A DNA stretch of 55,249 bases from Campylobacterales bacterium (GTDB lineage: Bacteria; Campylobacterota; Campylobacteria; Campylobacterales; Sulfurimonadaceae), in assembly GCA_026390075.1 (NCBI GenBank), contig JAPLGP010000017.1, positions 1 through 55,249 of the forward strand, given 5' to 3'. Of this stretch, positions 8,410 through 18,180 are shown one piece after another. Position 1 is the first letter of the stretch. Each line of letters begins with the position of its first letter. The position numbers and the translations under genes are program-made. Under the pieces are notes generated by a model. That model was not told the DNA's origin and did no database searches. It worked only from the letters and a program-made list of their open reading frames with translations.

Positions 8410-8721
8410 TTGTTAATTTTTAGACTTCTCTGTCTATTCTTTACGGTCGCATTAAGTGCGACCACTCCTTGCAAAAGTATTACAATCAAAAAAGAAAGTT
8501 TAAACGAAAGACAAAGCGATGTGATGAGCTTTGTCCTGTTAAATAATGAAAGGTTACGAAATGAACTTGAAAATGGTAATTCAAAATTACTTGATAGTCT
8601 TATCTTTGAAATTGATGGTATAAATTACGAAACAACAAAGCAAAAAATAAAAGAGCTAGCACAACAAAAACAAAGCTCTTATGACTTTGCAAAAGCTATT
8701 ATCATGGAATTTTATAAGTGA
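8410..8721 (+). CDS. Small exported protein of unknown function
   Basis: A 103-residue protein with a TTG start 3 bases after the lipoprotein stop. A hydrophobic N-terminus (LIFRLLCLFFTVALSA) predicts a signal peptide with cleavage near residue 17, leaving a polar helical domain with a single cysteine. I do not recognise a family. It is sandwiched between the lipoprotein and the DUF4105 gene, with a 4-base overlap to the latter, so it probably works with them at the cell envelope. Confidence 0.6.
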   Translation: MLIFRLLCLFFTVALSATTPCKSITIKKESLNERQSDVMSFVLLNNERLRNELENGNSKLLDSLIFEIDGINYETTKQKIKELAQQKQSSYDFAKAIIMEFYK

Positions 8722-10448
8722 TACGCATATTATTTTTTATAGTCATGATAACAATACTCGTCTTTGCAGACGATATTTCAGTTACTACTGTAGCTGAAAA
8801 TATGGAATGGAAAAATCTACTTCATATTGGTGAAGATGGAAAAAGTGAAATTTCTGATAAAGATTTTTTTCTTTCATCAACACAAAATTTTTCAGCAAAA
8901 AATGAGTTAGAAAAATCGCTTGAAATTCTTAAGAGCAATAAAAAATGTGAAACTATATGTAAATTTCCTGCTAGATTTTCATATATAAGCAAGCAGTTTG
9001 ATTTAAATATAACATTAGAACATTGTACAGATTTACAAAAATTTCTTAAAAGTACAAGAGGTGAATCTGTAAGTTTAATATTTGCTTCGTCGTTTCTAGG
9101 CTCTCCTATTTCATACTTTGGTCATACTTTTTTGAGAGTGAATAAGCTAAATAATCCATATTTCTCACAGACATTAGGCTACGCTGCAGAAGTTGATTCG
9201 ACGATGAAAGTTCCTGAATTAGTATCTAAAGGCTTAAGTGGAAGACTTATTGGTAAATATATAATTGCACCATATTTTAAATTATACGAAAACTATAGTA
9301 CTGTCGAACAAAGAACACTTGTCGAATACAAATTAAACTTGACACAAGAAGAGATTGACAAAATGATTTTGCATGCCTATGAAGTTTTTGGTACTACTAC
9401 GGAGTATGGTTTCTTCCGTCAAAACTGTGCTTATCAGATGTTATGGCTTTTGGAAGTTGCAAGACCTATTTTGTCACTTAGAAATGATTACAAATTTTAT
9501 GCTATCCCCGCAGAGACAGTTCAGCAGATAAAAGATATAGGAATTACAACAGATGTTGTTACAAAATTATCATTGATAGACAGTGCATACTTGACATATC
9601 AAACACTTAGTGAGGATGAAAAAGAGTTTTTTGGCTATCTTCAAAATAGTAGTAATAAATCTGCAATGCTTGAAACTTCTGTGTTTGAGAAAAGTACAAA
9701 AAATAAATTTGCTTATTTGTTAAATGCTAACTACGATATTTTGTTTAAAAAATTCAAAACTAGTAAAGAAGACTATTTTGAAGTAAAAAAAATAAAATAT
9801 GAATCTTTAGATAAACAAAACTTCGGAGATACAACTAGAAATTCACAATCAATGAAAATAAGTCTTGGACGGACATTCTTGGATAATCAAAAATTAGACA
9901 CTTTAGAGTTTAGACCTATTTTATTTGATAGATTTGATACAAAAGATAGTGCTGTTGGAGAGGGAACGCTTGAATTTTTGAAACTTGGAGTGCAAAAACA
10001 GGGTACAAAAAATCGTTTAGAGTATTTAAATATTGTAGAAGTTGAATCACTTACGAGTAGATTCGATTTTTATAAACCATATTCTTGGAGACTTTATGCT
10101 GGAGCAAATCGTAACTTTAAAGATGAAAATCTTACACCAGCTTTGGAATTTGGTCTTGGCGAGGCATATACAGTGAATGAAGTTTTTGGATATTTATTGG
10201 CTCAAACTGGGGCATATCCGACGAATTCCAACATTGGTTTACAGGCACTTGGAGGTCTAAGTTTCTGGCATGAGGGCATACATTTTGGAGTTGATTTTAA
10301 GCGAAATCTTCTTTTTTTAAATAACAATAAGCCAGTTGATATGACAAAAATATATGTATTGTCTCCAATTACAAAAGCAACAAATATTGAAATATGGGCT
10401 GATTGGAACGCAAAAAAATATGGTGTTAAATTAGGTTTGAGGTTTTAA
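8718..10448 (+). CDS. DUF4105 envelope protein with outer-membrane-like C-terminus
   Basis: The 576-residue protein starts at GTG 8718, inside the stop region of the preceding gene. A signal peptide (MIRILFFIVMITILVFA) is followed by a DUF4105 (Lnb N-terminal-like) domain with SPISYFGHTFLRVNK near residue 135 and FFRQNCAYQMLWLLEVARP near residue 235. The conserved His and Cys resemble a papain/NlpC-like catalytic pair, so a peptidase or amidase role is possible. The C-terminal ~200 residues alternate polar and hydrophobic residues and end in phenylalanine (KLGLRF), as outer-membrane beta-barrels do. Related Campylobacterota proteins are uncharacterised. Confidence 0.7.
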   Translation: MIRILFFIVMITILVFADDISVTTVAENMEWKNLLHIGEDGKSEISDKDFFLSSTQNFSAKNELEKSLEILKSNKKCETICKFPARFSYISKQFDLNITLEHCTDLQKFLKSTRGESVSLIFASSFLGSPISYFGHTFLRVNKLNNPYFSQTLGYAAEVDSTMKVPELVSKGLSGRLIGKYIIAPYFKLYENYSTVEQRTLVEYKLNLTQEEIDKMILHAYEVFGTTTEYGFFRQNCAYQMLWLLEVARPILSLRNDYKFYAIPAETVQQIKDIGITTDVVTKLSLIDSAYLTYQTLSEDEKEFFGYLQNSSNKSAMLETSVFEKSTKNKFAYLLNANYDILFKKFKTSKEDYFEVKKIKYESLDKQNFGDTTRNSQSMKISLGRTFLDNQKLDTLEFRPILFDRFDTKDSAVGEGTLEFLKLGVQKQGTKNRLEYLNIVEVESLTSRFDFYKPYSWRLYAGANRNFKDENLTPALEFGLGEAYTVNEVFGYLLAQTGAYPTNSNIGLQALGGLSFWHEGIHFGVDFKRNLLFLNNNKPVDMTKIYVLSPITKATNIEIWADWNAKKYGVKLGLRF

Positions 10449-10468
10449 AAAGATGATTATCTATGTTC

Positions 10469-10497
10469 TTGGCATGTGGAAACTTTCCACATGCCAA
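10469..10497. terminator. Hairpin of inverted GGCATGTGG pair between convergent genes
   Basis: TTGGCATGTGGAAA (10469-10482) pairs with TTTCCACATGCCAA (10484-10497); in practice the loop opens to about 5-7 bases. It lies 20 bases after the DUF4105 gene stop and 55 bases beyond the recO stop on the other strand, so it can terminate both. Its right flank AAAGCGAAGCGACAAATG matches the flank of the 7469 hairpin. Confidence 0.7.
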
Positions 10498-10552
10498 AGC
10501 GAAGCGACAAATGCCTTTGGGATGCTAAGATTTTAAAAGAGTAAACAAATTT

Positions 10553-11173
10553 TTACAATCCTTCAAGCAAAACATACCAAAGTCTCTCGACTTCTTTATC
10601 ACTTAAAAAGAGGCTTGATTTATTGGTAAACAATTCAAGTAAAGCTTTTTTGTTGATGCTGAGTGTATGTGAACATGCTTTGTGTGTCGGTAGGTAGGCG
10701 CGTATGAGTGAAATCTCTTCCTCTTTAATGTCTTGGGAACATAAAAAGCAATTTAGCTCAGAGTGAAGTCTTCCCTCATGCGCTAAAAGTTTTACATAAG
10801 ACTCTACTGCCACTCTTTTTGGATTTTGTTTGTTCCATTCTCTTGAAGCATTATCGATAAGTTCAAAGTAAAAATCACCCAACTCTTCGGCATCTTTGAG
10901 GTGTTTATGAAAGAGTGTTAAAAAATCTTGCCAAAGTCTGAGAAGTTTGTAATCATTTATCCACTTAAATCCTATATGTATTACATCTTTTAATCGTGAG
11001 ATATTGGATTTGCCCGATGGCTCTTTTTCGTAGTCTATTTTAAAGCCTATATTTATAGTTCCATGTCTTGCTCCATAAAACCTATAAAGAGTATCTAAGT
11101 TACCCTTTGATATGATAGTAACTATTAAATCTTCATCTTTAACTTTGTTAAGATTTATGATGTAGCCCTGCAT
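10553..11173 (-). CDS. recO: DNA recombination mediator RecO
   Basis: A 206-residue protein with the short epsilonproteobacterial RecO layout: an N-terminal OB-fold-like region (MQGYIINLNKVKDEDLIVTIIS...LYRFYGARHG) followed by a helical domain and a CFLC pair near residue 142. RecO loads RecA onto SSB-coated single-stranded DNA with RecR, which matters for repair and for integrating transforming DNA. The assignment rests on overall pattern, as RecO diverges strongly in this phylum. AGGAAAG precedes the ATG. The last ~40 codons are duplicated in degraded form at 7545-7620. Confidence 0.8.
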   Translation of the reverse strand: MQGYIINLNKVKDEDLIVTIISKGNLDTLYRFYGARHGTINIGFKIDYEKEPSGKSNISRLKDVIHIGFKWINDYKLLRLWQDFLTLFHKHLKDAEELGDFYFELIDNASREWNKQNPKRVAVESYVKLLAHEGRLHSELNCFLCSQDIKEEEISLIRAYLPTHKACSHTLSINKKALLELFTNKSSLFLSDKEVERLWYVLLEGL

Positions 11174-11372
11174 TTTTTGTTCTTTCCTAGTTTCTTATAT
11201 ACACATTATTAAAATTTATTCAAAAAATATTCCTATAATTATACTTTTTTAAACCTTTAAAGTGTACAATAAAGCACTTTTTTCTAAATAGACTAAGTTT
11301 CTTTAAAAAGAGATTAAATTTAAAAAGAATTATCATTAATTTGCATAATTTACTAATAATGTAGGAGTTAAA

Positions 11373-14300
11373 ATGGTTGAACATCATGATTTATTGAGAT
11401 CGTTTAAAGATAACTGTGGCTTTGGTCTCATCGCAAACATTAAAAACAAAGCATCTCATAAAGTTTTAGATGATGCAGTTACTGCATTAGAGAGAATGAT
11501 GCACCGTGGTGCAGTTGCAGCGGATGGAAAAACAGGCGATGGAAGTGGTTTGTTACTTTCTATGCCAGAAGAGTTTATTCGCAATGAAGCATCTAATGGT
11601 GGAGTTGAATTGCCTAAGCAATTTGCAGTTGCATCTGTATTTACAAAAGATAGAGCGCACCTAGATGTGATAGAAAAAATTTGTGCGAATAACGACTTAA
11701 AAATAGTGTTTCGTCGTGATGTTCCAGTGGATACAAATGCCTTAGGTGACCAAGCTTTGGCTTCATTACCAAATATTGTTCAACTCATTATTACTCCAAA
11801 CTCTATTATGGCTACCAATAGATTTGATGCACTTTTGTATCTTTCTCGTAAAGAGTGTGAGCATGAACTTATTGCGGATAGAAACTTTTATATAGCATCA
11901 ATGAGCTCAAAAGTTCTTTCCTACAAGGGTCTTATTATGCCTACGCATATCAAAGAATTTTACAAAGACCTTCAAAATGAGAACTTTAAAATCTCTTTTT
12001 CACTTTTTCACCAAAGATTTTCAACAAATACACTTCCAGAATGGAGACTTGCACAACCATTTCGTGCAGTTGCTCACAATGGAGAGATTAACTCTGTTGA
12101 GGGAAATCGTATAAATGTTCAAATAAAATCAGAATCTATAAAAAGTGAAGTTTTTACAGATGAAGAGATAAAAAGGATTTTACCAATCTTACAACTCAAC
12201 GCATCTGATAGTGCGAGTGCAGATAACTTTTTTGAATTTTTAATCGTAAATGGTATGGATTTCTTTAAAGCTACTCGTGCGGTTATCCCATCAGCATGGC
12301 AAAATGCTCCTCACATGGATCCAGAACTTCGTGCATTTTATGAGTATCATTCTACTGTTTTTGAAGCATGGGATGGTCCAGCAGCATTTTCTGTAACAGA
12401 TGGTCGTTATATCGGTTGTGTTCTCGATAGAAACGGTCTTCGTCCTTCAAAATACATTATTACTAAAGATGACAATCTTCTTATTGCCAGTGAATATGGC
12501 GTTGTTGATATTGCAGAAGAGAATATCAAAGAGAGAGGTCGTCTTCAGTCTGGCGAAATGTTAGGACTTGATTTAAAGTTTGGAAAAATTCTCAAAAATG
12601 AACAAATAAATGATTATTTAAAAAGTTCAAACCCTTATATGAAGTGGTTAAATGAGCATATGGTTTATCTTCAAGAGCATGTGGAAGAGCAATATGTAGT
12701 GAAATGTGATTTTAATAGAGAAAATTTTGTAAAAAGACAGAGATTTTTCAATATCACTCAAGAGGTTGTTGAACAAGTTATTGAGCCTATGATAATTGAA
12801 GGTAAAGAAGCTGTTGGTTCTATGGGCGATGATACTCCTTTGGCAGCCTTTTCAAATAATCAAAGAGCTTTTACGGATTATTTTAAACAAAAATTTGCGC
12901 AAGTAACAAACCCACCGATTGATCCAATCCGTGAAAAAGTTGTAATGAGTTTAAATACAGGTTTTGGTGAAGTACATAATATTTTAAATGAAATTCCATC
13001 CCATGCACATCGTTTGAAATCGATTTCACCTATTATTACGAATGAAAAGCTTGAAGTATTAAAATCATTTGGAGATAAAAAGTCACCTCGTTATCAGGCC
13101 TTTTATCACAATACAACTTTTTCAACGGCATACAGTGGAAACCTTAAAGATGCACTCGATGCTTTGGTAACAAAAGTAATTCATTCTGTAAAAAATGATG
13201 GTACAAGAGTTGTAATATTGGATGATTATGAATTTAGTGCAAAAAATAAAATTATTCCTATGGCAATGGTTATTGGTCGTTTAAATTTTGCTCTTTTAAA
13301 AGCTAAAATCCGTCATCTTACTTCTCTAATTGCTATTACTGGAGAAGTGATTGATTCGCATAGTGCGGCAGTGCTTATCGGATATGGCGCAAGTGCTATC
13401 TATCCAAACTTGCTTTTTGCAACTACTATTGATATGTTAGAAAAATCAAAAGTTATCAAAGTTGATTGTCATGAAGCACTTAAATCAGTTCACAGTGCTT
13501 TAAATAGTGGAATTTTAAAAATTATGTCTAAAATGGGTATTGCTACTCTTGCATCGTACCGTAATGCGGGATTATTTGATGTTTTGGGTCTGAGTAAAAC
13601 AGTTGTAAAAGAGTGTTTTGAGACTTCGCATTCTGCTCTTGGTGGACTTGATTATGAAGATATAGACGAGAGAATTACAAGATACCACAAAGAAGCGTTT
13701 AACGAAGATGGTTTTAATAAAATTTTTCCACTCAATATTGGTGGATATTATAAGTTTTATAATGGTCAGGAACACCATGATTTTGGTCCTGAAGTTATTC
13801 ATGCTATTCATGCTGTTGCAGCAAGTGGGGATAAAAAAGATTACGATAAATTAAAAGATTTAGTCAACAAAAGAGGTCTTAAATTTATTCGTGATTTCTT
13901 TGAACTTAAATCGGATAGAAAACCTATAAATATCTCTGAAGTTGAACCAAAAGAGCTCATTTTTAAACGATTTGCTTCGGCTGCGATGAGCCTTGGATCA
14001 ATAAGTCCTGAAGCACATGAAACAATTGCAATGGCAATGAACAAAATAGGTGCGCAATCAAACTCTGGCGAAGGTGGAGAAGATGTTGCACGATTTGGAA
14101 CTGAGCGAAATTCAAAAATCAAACAAGTTGCTTCTGGGCGATTTGGTGTAACTCCAGCGTATCTTAGAAGTGCAGAAGAGATTCAGATTAAAGTTGCTCA
14201 GGGTGCAAAACCAGGGGAAGGCGGTCAGCTTTCAGGTCACAAAGTATCGCCTCTTATCGCAAAACTTCGTCATACAGTTCCAGGGGTTACACTTATTTCA

Positions 14301-15812
14301 CCTCCACCGCATCATGATATTTACTCAATCGAGGATTTGGCACAGCTCATTTTCGATATGAAACAAGTAAATCCACATGCCAGAGTTGCTGTAAAACTTG
14401 TTTCAACGATTGGTGTTGGAACAATCGCTGCGGGTGTTGCAAAAGCGTATGCAGATAAAATTATCATCTCTGGTGGTGATGGCGGTACGGGCGCTGCTCC
14501 ACTTACTTCTATCAAATTTGCGGGTAATCCATGGGAACTTGGTCTGAGTGAAGCGCATAATGCACTCAAAGCAAATAACCTCAGAGGACTTGTTGAAGTT
14601 CAAGCAGATGGTGGACTTAAATCTGGTCTTGATGTTGTGAAAGCTGCACTTTTAGGTGCAGAGAGTTATGCCTTTGGTACAGGTGTTTTAACAATCGTTG
14701 GTTGTAAAATGCTTAGAATTTGCCATGTAAATAAGTGTTCTGTAGGAATTGCTACACAAAATGAAAAACTTCGTCAAGAATTTTTCAAAGGGCATGTGGA
14801 TCAGGTTATAAATTACTTCACGCTTTTAGCTGAAGATGTGCGTTCTCTTATGGCTGAACTAGGGTTTGCAACTATGGAGGAGATGATAGGTCGTGTAGAT
14901 TTACTCAAAGTTGTAGATGATAAGTTTGCACAAAAATTTGATTTTTCTGCTGTACTCCATCAAGAGAGCGGTGTAAATACACATCAACAAAGAACAAATC
15001 CACCTTTTGATAATAACGAATTTGAAAAAGATGTTTTAAAGGAAGCTATGAGCGCTATAAAACATCCTGAATATCCAATAAGAATCAATAGAGAAATAGC
15101 AAATATTCATAGAAGTTTTGGCGCTTTAGTAAGTGGTGAAATAGCACACTTTTATGGCGACAAAGGACTCAAAGCAGATACTATTAGAATTACTTTAAAT
15201 GGTATAGCAGGTCAGGCACTCGGAGCATTTTTAATCCCTGGAGTATCTATTTATCTCAATGGTGTCGCAAATGATTACATTGGTAAAGGTATGCACGGTG
15301 GAAAAATTATCATCACTTCTAAAAATGAGGGTGAAAAATTTAGTGCCGGAGGTAACACTTGTCTTTATGGTGCAACAGGCGGTAAACTCTATATTTCAGG
15401 AAGTGTTGGCGAAAGATTTGCTGTTCGTAACTCTGGTGCATTAGCGATAGTTGAGGGTTCTGGAGATAATGCCTGTGAATATATGACGGGTGGTATCGTT
15501 GTCATCATTGGTAAAACAGGTATCAACTTTGGTGCTGGTATGACGGGTGGAGTGAGCTTTGTTTATGATGCAGATCATAGTTTTGTAGAAAATGTGAATC
15601 GTGAACTTGTTGAAGCTGTTCGTATAGATACAGATGAGGGTGATGATGCAAGACATCTTCTCAAAAGATTATTAAAAGATTATGTAGTGGAAACACAAAG
15701 TATTAAAGCAAAAGAGTTACTGGATAACTTTAGAGTTGAAGTGAGAAACTTTTGGCTTATTCGTCCTAAAAACTTAACTAAACTACCTCTTAATCTTGAG
15801 AATGGAGACTAA
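11373..15812 (+). CDS. gltB: Glutamate synthase (NADPH) large subunit
   Basis: A full-length (1479 residues) ferredoxin/NADPH-type glutamate synthase alpha chain. After a 14-residue propeptide comes the nucleophile C15 (NCGFGLIAN) of the class II glutamine amidotransferase domain, then the central domain, the FMN-binding synthase barrel (SGGDGGTGAAPLTSIKFAG), the 3Fe-4S cysteines (CKMLRICHVNKCSVGIAT) and the GXGXG C-terminal domain (GGKIIITSKNEG, GGNTCLYGATGGK). It makes two glutamates from glutamine and 2-oxoglutarate. TAGGAG precedes the ATG. The 199-base gap shared with recO holds AT-rich promoter sequence. Repeat copies at 14373 and 14791 encode PHA and GHVD. Confidence 0.97.
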   Translation: MVEHHDLLRSFKDNCGFGLIANIKNKASHKVLDDAVTALERMMHRGAVAADGKTGDGSGLLLSMPEEFIRNEASNGGVELPKQFAVASVFTKDRAHLDVIEKICANNDLKIVFRRDVPVDTNALGDQALASLPNIVQLIITPNSIMATNRFDALLYLSRKECEHELIADRNFYIASMSSKVLSYKGLIMPTHIKEFYKDLQNENFKISFSLFHQRFSTNTLPEWRLAQPFRAVAHNGEINSVEGNRINVQIKSESIKSEVFTDEEIKRILPILQLNASDSASADNFFEFLIVNGMDFFKATRAVIPSAWQNAPHMDPELRAFYEYHSTVFEAWDGPAAFSVTDGRYIGCVLDRNGLRPSKYIITKDDNLLIASEYGVVDIAEENIKERGRLQSGEMLGLDLKFGKILKNEQINDYLKSSNPYMKWLNEHMVYLQEHVEEQYVVKCDFNRENFVKRQRFFNITQEVVEQVIEPMIIEGKEAVGSMGDDTPLAAFSNNQRAFTDYFKQKFAQVTNPPIDPIREKVVMSLNTGFGEVHNILNEIPSHAHRLKSISPIITNEKLEVLKSFGDKKSPRYQAFYHNTTFSTAYSGNLKDALDALVTKVIHSVKNDGTRVVILDDYEFSAKNKIIPMAMVIGRLNFALLKAKIRHLTSLIAITGEVIDSHSAAVLIGYGASAIYPNLLFATTIDMLEKSKVIKVDCHEALKSVHSALNSGILKIMSKMGIATLASYRNAGLFDVLGLSKTVVKECFETSHSALGGLDYEDIDERITRYHKEAFNEDGFNKIFPLNIGGYYKFYNGQEHHDFGPEVIHAIHAVAASGDKKDYDKLKDLVNKRGLKFIRDFFELKSDRKPINISEVEPKELIFKRFASAAMSLGSISPEAHETIAMAMNKIGAQSNSGEGGEDVARFGTERNSKIKQVASGRFGVTPAYLRSAEEIQIKVAQGAKPGEGGQLSGHKVSPLIAKLRHTVPGVTLISPPPHHDIYSIEDLAQLIFDMKQVNPHARVAVKLVSTIGVGTIAAGVAKAYADKIIISGGDGGTGAAPLTSIKFAGNPWELGLSEAHNALKANNLRGLVEVQADGGLKSGLDVVKAALLGAESYAFGTGVLTIVGCKMLRICHVNKCSVGIATQNEKLRQEFFKGHVDQVINYFTLLAEDVRSLMAELGFATMEEMIGRVDLLKVVDDKFAQKFDFSAVLHQESGVNTHQQRTNPPFDNNEFEKDVLKEAMSAIKHPEYPIRINREIANIHRSFGALVSGEIAHFYGDKGLKADTIRITLNGIAGQALGAFLIPGVSIYLNGVANDYIGKGMHGGKIIITSKNEGEKFSAGGNTCLYGATGGKLYISGSVGERFAVRNSGALAIVEGSGDNACEYMTGGIVVIIGKTGINFGAGMTGGVSFVYDADHSFVENVNRELVEAVRIDTDEGDDARHLLKRLLKDYVVETQSIKAKELLDNFRVEVRNFWLIRPKNLTKLPLNLENGD

Positions 15813-15813
15813 T

Positions 15814-17199
15814 ATGAGAGAATTTTTAACAACAGAAAGACTAGACCCAACAAAAAGATTAGCAGTCGAGAGAACAAGAGATTTTGGTGAAATTTATGAA
15901 GTATTTAATCATTATGATGCGAGTTCGCAGAGTGAAAGATGTATCCAATGTGGCGATCCTTATTGTCTGAATAAATGCCCACTACATAATTATATTCCTC
16001 AGTGGTTAAAATCTATTGCAGAAAAGGATTTAGAGTTTGCATTTAAACTTTCAAATGAGCCATCGCCTTTTCCAGAGGTTATGGGGAGAGTTTGTCCACA
16101 TGATAGACTTTGTGAGGGCGACTGTAGTCTTAACGATGGACATGGTGCGATTACTATTGGCTCAATTGAGACGCATATTACAGAAGAGGGTTTTAAACAA
16201 GGTTTTAAACCTGATTTTCCAGGCATTACAACAGGTAAAAAAGTAGCAGTTATTGGAAGTGGTCCAGCTGGTCTCTCATGCGCTACATATCTTCTTCGTT
16301 CAGGTATTGCTGTAACTATGTATGAGAGAAGCGACCGTGCAGGTGGGCTTTTAACTTATGGAATTCCTAACTTTAAATTAGATAAAAAGATAGTAGAGCG
16401 ACGCGTTAAGTTACTCGTAGAAGCTGGTTTAAAACTCGTTGTAAATTGTGAAGTGGGCAAAGATATTTCGTTTGAAGAGATAGCGGATAATCACGATGCA
16501 ATGTTTATAGGTGTTGGTGCAACGAAAGGCAAAAAAGCTGGTTTATCTGGAGAACAAGCTCCTAATGTTTATGCAGCGATGGATTATTTAACACAAATTC
16601 AGAGAAAAAACTTTAAATTATCTTATGAGAAAAAATTTGATTTTAAAGATTTAAATGTAGTTGTGATTGGTGGTGGAGATACGGCTATGGATTGTCTAAG
16701 AACTGCAAAAAGAGAGGGTGCGAAAAGTGTAACTTGTCTGTATCGTCGTGATGCATACAACATGCCAGGAAGCCAAAAAGAGTACAAAAATGCGATGGAA
16801 GAGGGCGTTGATTTTACTTTTCTTGTCACACCAAAAGAGATAGTTTTAAACGAGAGTGGCAAAGCAGTTGCTGTAGAAGTTGTGAGAACAAACTTAGGTA
16901 TGAAAGATGAAAGCGGTCGCCAAAAAATGGAAGAGGTAAAGGGGAGTGAATACAGAGTAAATGCAGATGTAATCATCATGTCCTTAGGTTTTGACCCTGC
17001 CGTACCATCGTTTTTAGCAGAAAATGGAATAGAGACAAATAGTTGGGGTGGTATCATTGTAAATGAAAAAACGAATGAAACAACTACGACTGGAATTTAT
17101 GCTGGTGGAGACTGTTTTAGAGGTGCTGACTTGGTTGTAACAGCAGCGTATGATGGTCGTGAAGCTGCTAGAAATATTGCTAAATCTTTACTCAAATAG
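15814..17199 (+). CDS. gltD: Glutamate synthase small subunit (NADPH-dependent)
   Basis: About 461 residues. It carries the N-terminal cysteine clusters CIQCGDPYCLNKC and CPHDRLCEGDC for two 4Fe-4S centres, the FAD motif VIGSGPAGLSCATYLLRSG and the NADPH motif VVIGGGDTAMDCLRTA, ending with the GGDCFRGADLVVTA block typical of GltD. It feeds electrons from NADPH to GltB. I place the start at ATG 15814 (MREFLTTERLDP), with GGAG 7 bases upstream; a TTG at 15796 inside gltB would add six residues and has no ribosome site. The stop of gltB is 2 bases upstream. Confidence 0.95.
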   Translation: MREFLTTERLDPTKRLAVERTRDFGEIYEVFNHYDASSQSERCIQCGDPYCLNKCPLHNYIPQWLKSIAEKDLEFAFKLSNEPSPFPEVMGRVCPHDRLCEGDCSLNDGHGAITIGSIETHITEEGFKQGFKPDFPGITTGKKVAVIGSGPAGLSCATYLLRSGIAVTMYERSDRAGGLLTYGIPNFKLDKKIVERRVKLLVEAGLKLVVNCEVGKDISFEEIADNHDAMFIGVGATKGKKAGLSGEQAPNVYAAMDYLTQIQRKNFKLSYEKKFDFKDLNVVVIGGGDTAMDCLRTAKREGAKSVTCLYRRDAYNMPGSQKEYKNAMEEGVDFTFLVTPKEIVLNESGKAVAVEVVRTNLGMKDESGRQKMEEVKGSEYRVNADVIIMSLGFDPAVPSFLAENGIETNSWGGIIVNEKTNETTTTGIYAGGDCFRGADLVVTAAYDGREAARNIAKSLLK

Positions 17200-17207
17200 A
17201 TATTTAA

Positions 17208-17245
17208 ATTTCCACATGCCAAGTAATTCTGTGGCATGTGGAAAT
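17208..17245 (+). terminator. gltBD terminator: 14-bp stem of an inverted repeat-family pair
   Basis: ATTTCCACATGCCA (17208-17221) and TGGCATGTGGAAAT (17232-17245) are perfect reverse complements around a 10-base loop, starting 9 bases after the gltD stop. A T-rich stretch (TTTTTTC near 17254) follows. Both arms extend the 9-mer core by matching flanks, as in uptake-sequence terminators of Neisseria and Haemophilus. Confidence 0.8.
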
Positions 17246-17317
17246 GTTGCATTTTTTCTATAACTATCAAAAAATTCTTTTTAATAAGTAAAAATTTGAT
17301 AAAATAACCGCTATTTA

Positions 17318-17323
17318 TATAAT
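17318..17323 (+). promoter_or_regulatory. TATAAT -10 element upstream of accD
   Basis: A perfect sigma-70-type TATAAT lies 14 bases before the accD start and after the gltBD terminator, so accD and the genes behind it start a new transcription unit. The ribosome site AAGGA follows at 17326-17330. No good -35 is seen, which is normal in Campylobacterota promoters. Confidence 0.5.
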
Positions 17324-17336
17324 ATAAGGATGATTT

Positions 17337-18179
17337 TTGAACTTATTAAACCTTTTTACTCGATCAGATACTAAGCAACAAGCTACAAAAAGTGAAGCGC
17401 CTACTCACTGGATTAAGTGTAAATCATGTCAATCTTTGATGTACTATAAAGAGGTAGAAAATCAAAATTATGTATGTCCAAAATGTGGATATCATCTTCG
17501 TATAGGCGTAAAAGAGAGATTGGCACTTTTAACAGATGAGGGAACATTTATAGAATTTGATGAAAATTTAAAACCTGTTGACCCACTTAAATTTGTTGAT
17601 AAAATATCTTATGTTAAGAGAATAGAAGAGGGTGTTAAAAAAACTGGCAGAAGTTCATCTGTTGTGAGTGGCGAATGTAAAATCAATGGTGTTCCTGCGC
17701 AACTTGTTGTATTTGATTTCACTTTTATGGGTGGTTCTTTAGGCTCGGTAGAGGGTGAAAAAATTGTTCGTGCAGTCAATCGTGCTATACAAAAGAGAGA
17801 GGGTTTAATTATTATAAGTGCGAGTGGAGGGGCTCGAATGCAAGAGAGTACATATTCACTCATGCAAATGAGTAAAACTTCTGCTGCTCTAGCAAAATTA
17901 GCAAATCATAAAGTTCCTTATATCTCAATTTTAACAGACCCAACTATGGGTGGAGTAAGTGCATCTTTTGCAACGCTAGGAGATATTATTATCGCTGAAC
18001 CAGGTGCGCTCATCGGTTTTGCTGGACAGAGAGTTATTGAGCAAACGATTGGTTCAAGTTTACCAGATGGTTTCCAGCGAGCAGAATTTTTACTTGAAAA
18101 AGGTTCTGTAGATATGGTCGTAAATAGAAATGAGTTAAAAAAGACACTCTCAGACTTATTAACACTTCTAAAAAATTAG
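17337..18179 (+). CDS. accD: Acetyl-CoA carboxylase carboxyltransferase subunit beta
   Basis: A 280-residue AccD. An N-terminal zinc ribbon ([24 protein letters not shown]) is followed by the crotonase-like carboxyltransferase core, including [18 protein letters not shown] and [13 protein letters not shown] with the oxyanion-hole glycines. With AccA it moves the carboxyl group from carboxybiotin to acetyl-CoA, the first step of fatty-acid synthesis. The start is TTG at 17337, 6 bases after AAGGA; the ATG at 17330 is out of frame. It is followed one base later by the ThiE-like gene. Confidence 0.95.
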   Translation: MNLLNLFTRSDTKQQATKSEAPTHWIKCKSCQSLMYYKEVENQNYVCPKCGYHLRIGVKERLALLTDEGTFIEFDENLKPVDPLKFVDKISYVKRIEEGVKKTGRSSSVVSGECKINGVPAQLVVFDFTFMGGSLGSVEGEKIVRAVNRAIQKREGLIIISASGGARMQESTYSLMQMSKTSAALAKLANHKVPYISILTDPTMGGVSASFATLGDIIIAEPGALIGFAGQRVIEQTIGSSLPDGFQRAEFLLEKGSVDMVVNRNELKKTLSDLLTLLKN

Positions 18180-18180
18180 T

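Noticed and set aside
11174-11372. Small RNA or riboswitch ahead of gltB
   Set aside because: Only AT-rich sequence and a weak AAAGTG/CACTTT stem are visible; nothing matches a known riboswitch core.
13572-13811. Opposite-strand open frames inside gltB, uvrA, coaBC, the FliK-like gene and others
   Set aside because: They lie fully within well-supported genes, lack ribosome sites and encode compositionally odd proteins; they are reading-frame shadows.
15796-15813. TTG start of gltD inside gltB
   Set aside because: No ribosome site for it; GGAG is correctly spaced for ATG 15814, which gives the conserved MREFL start.
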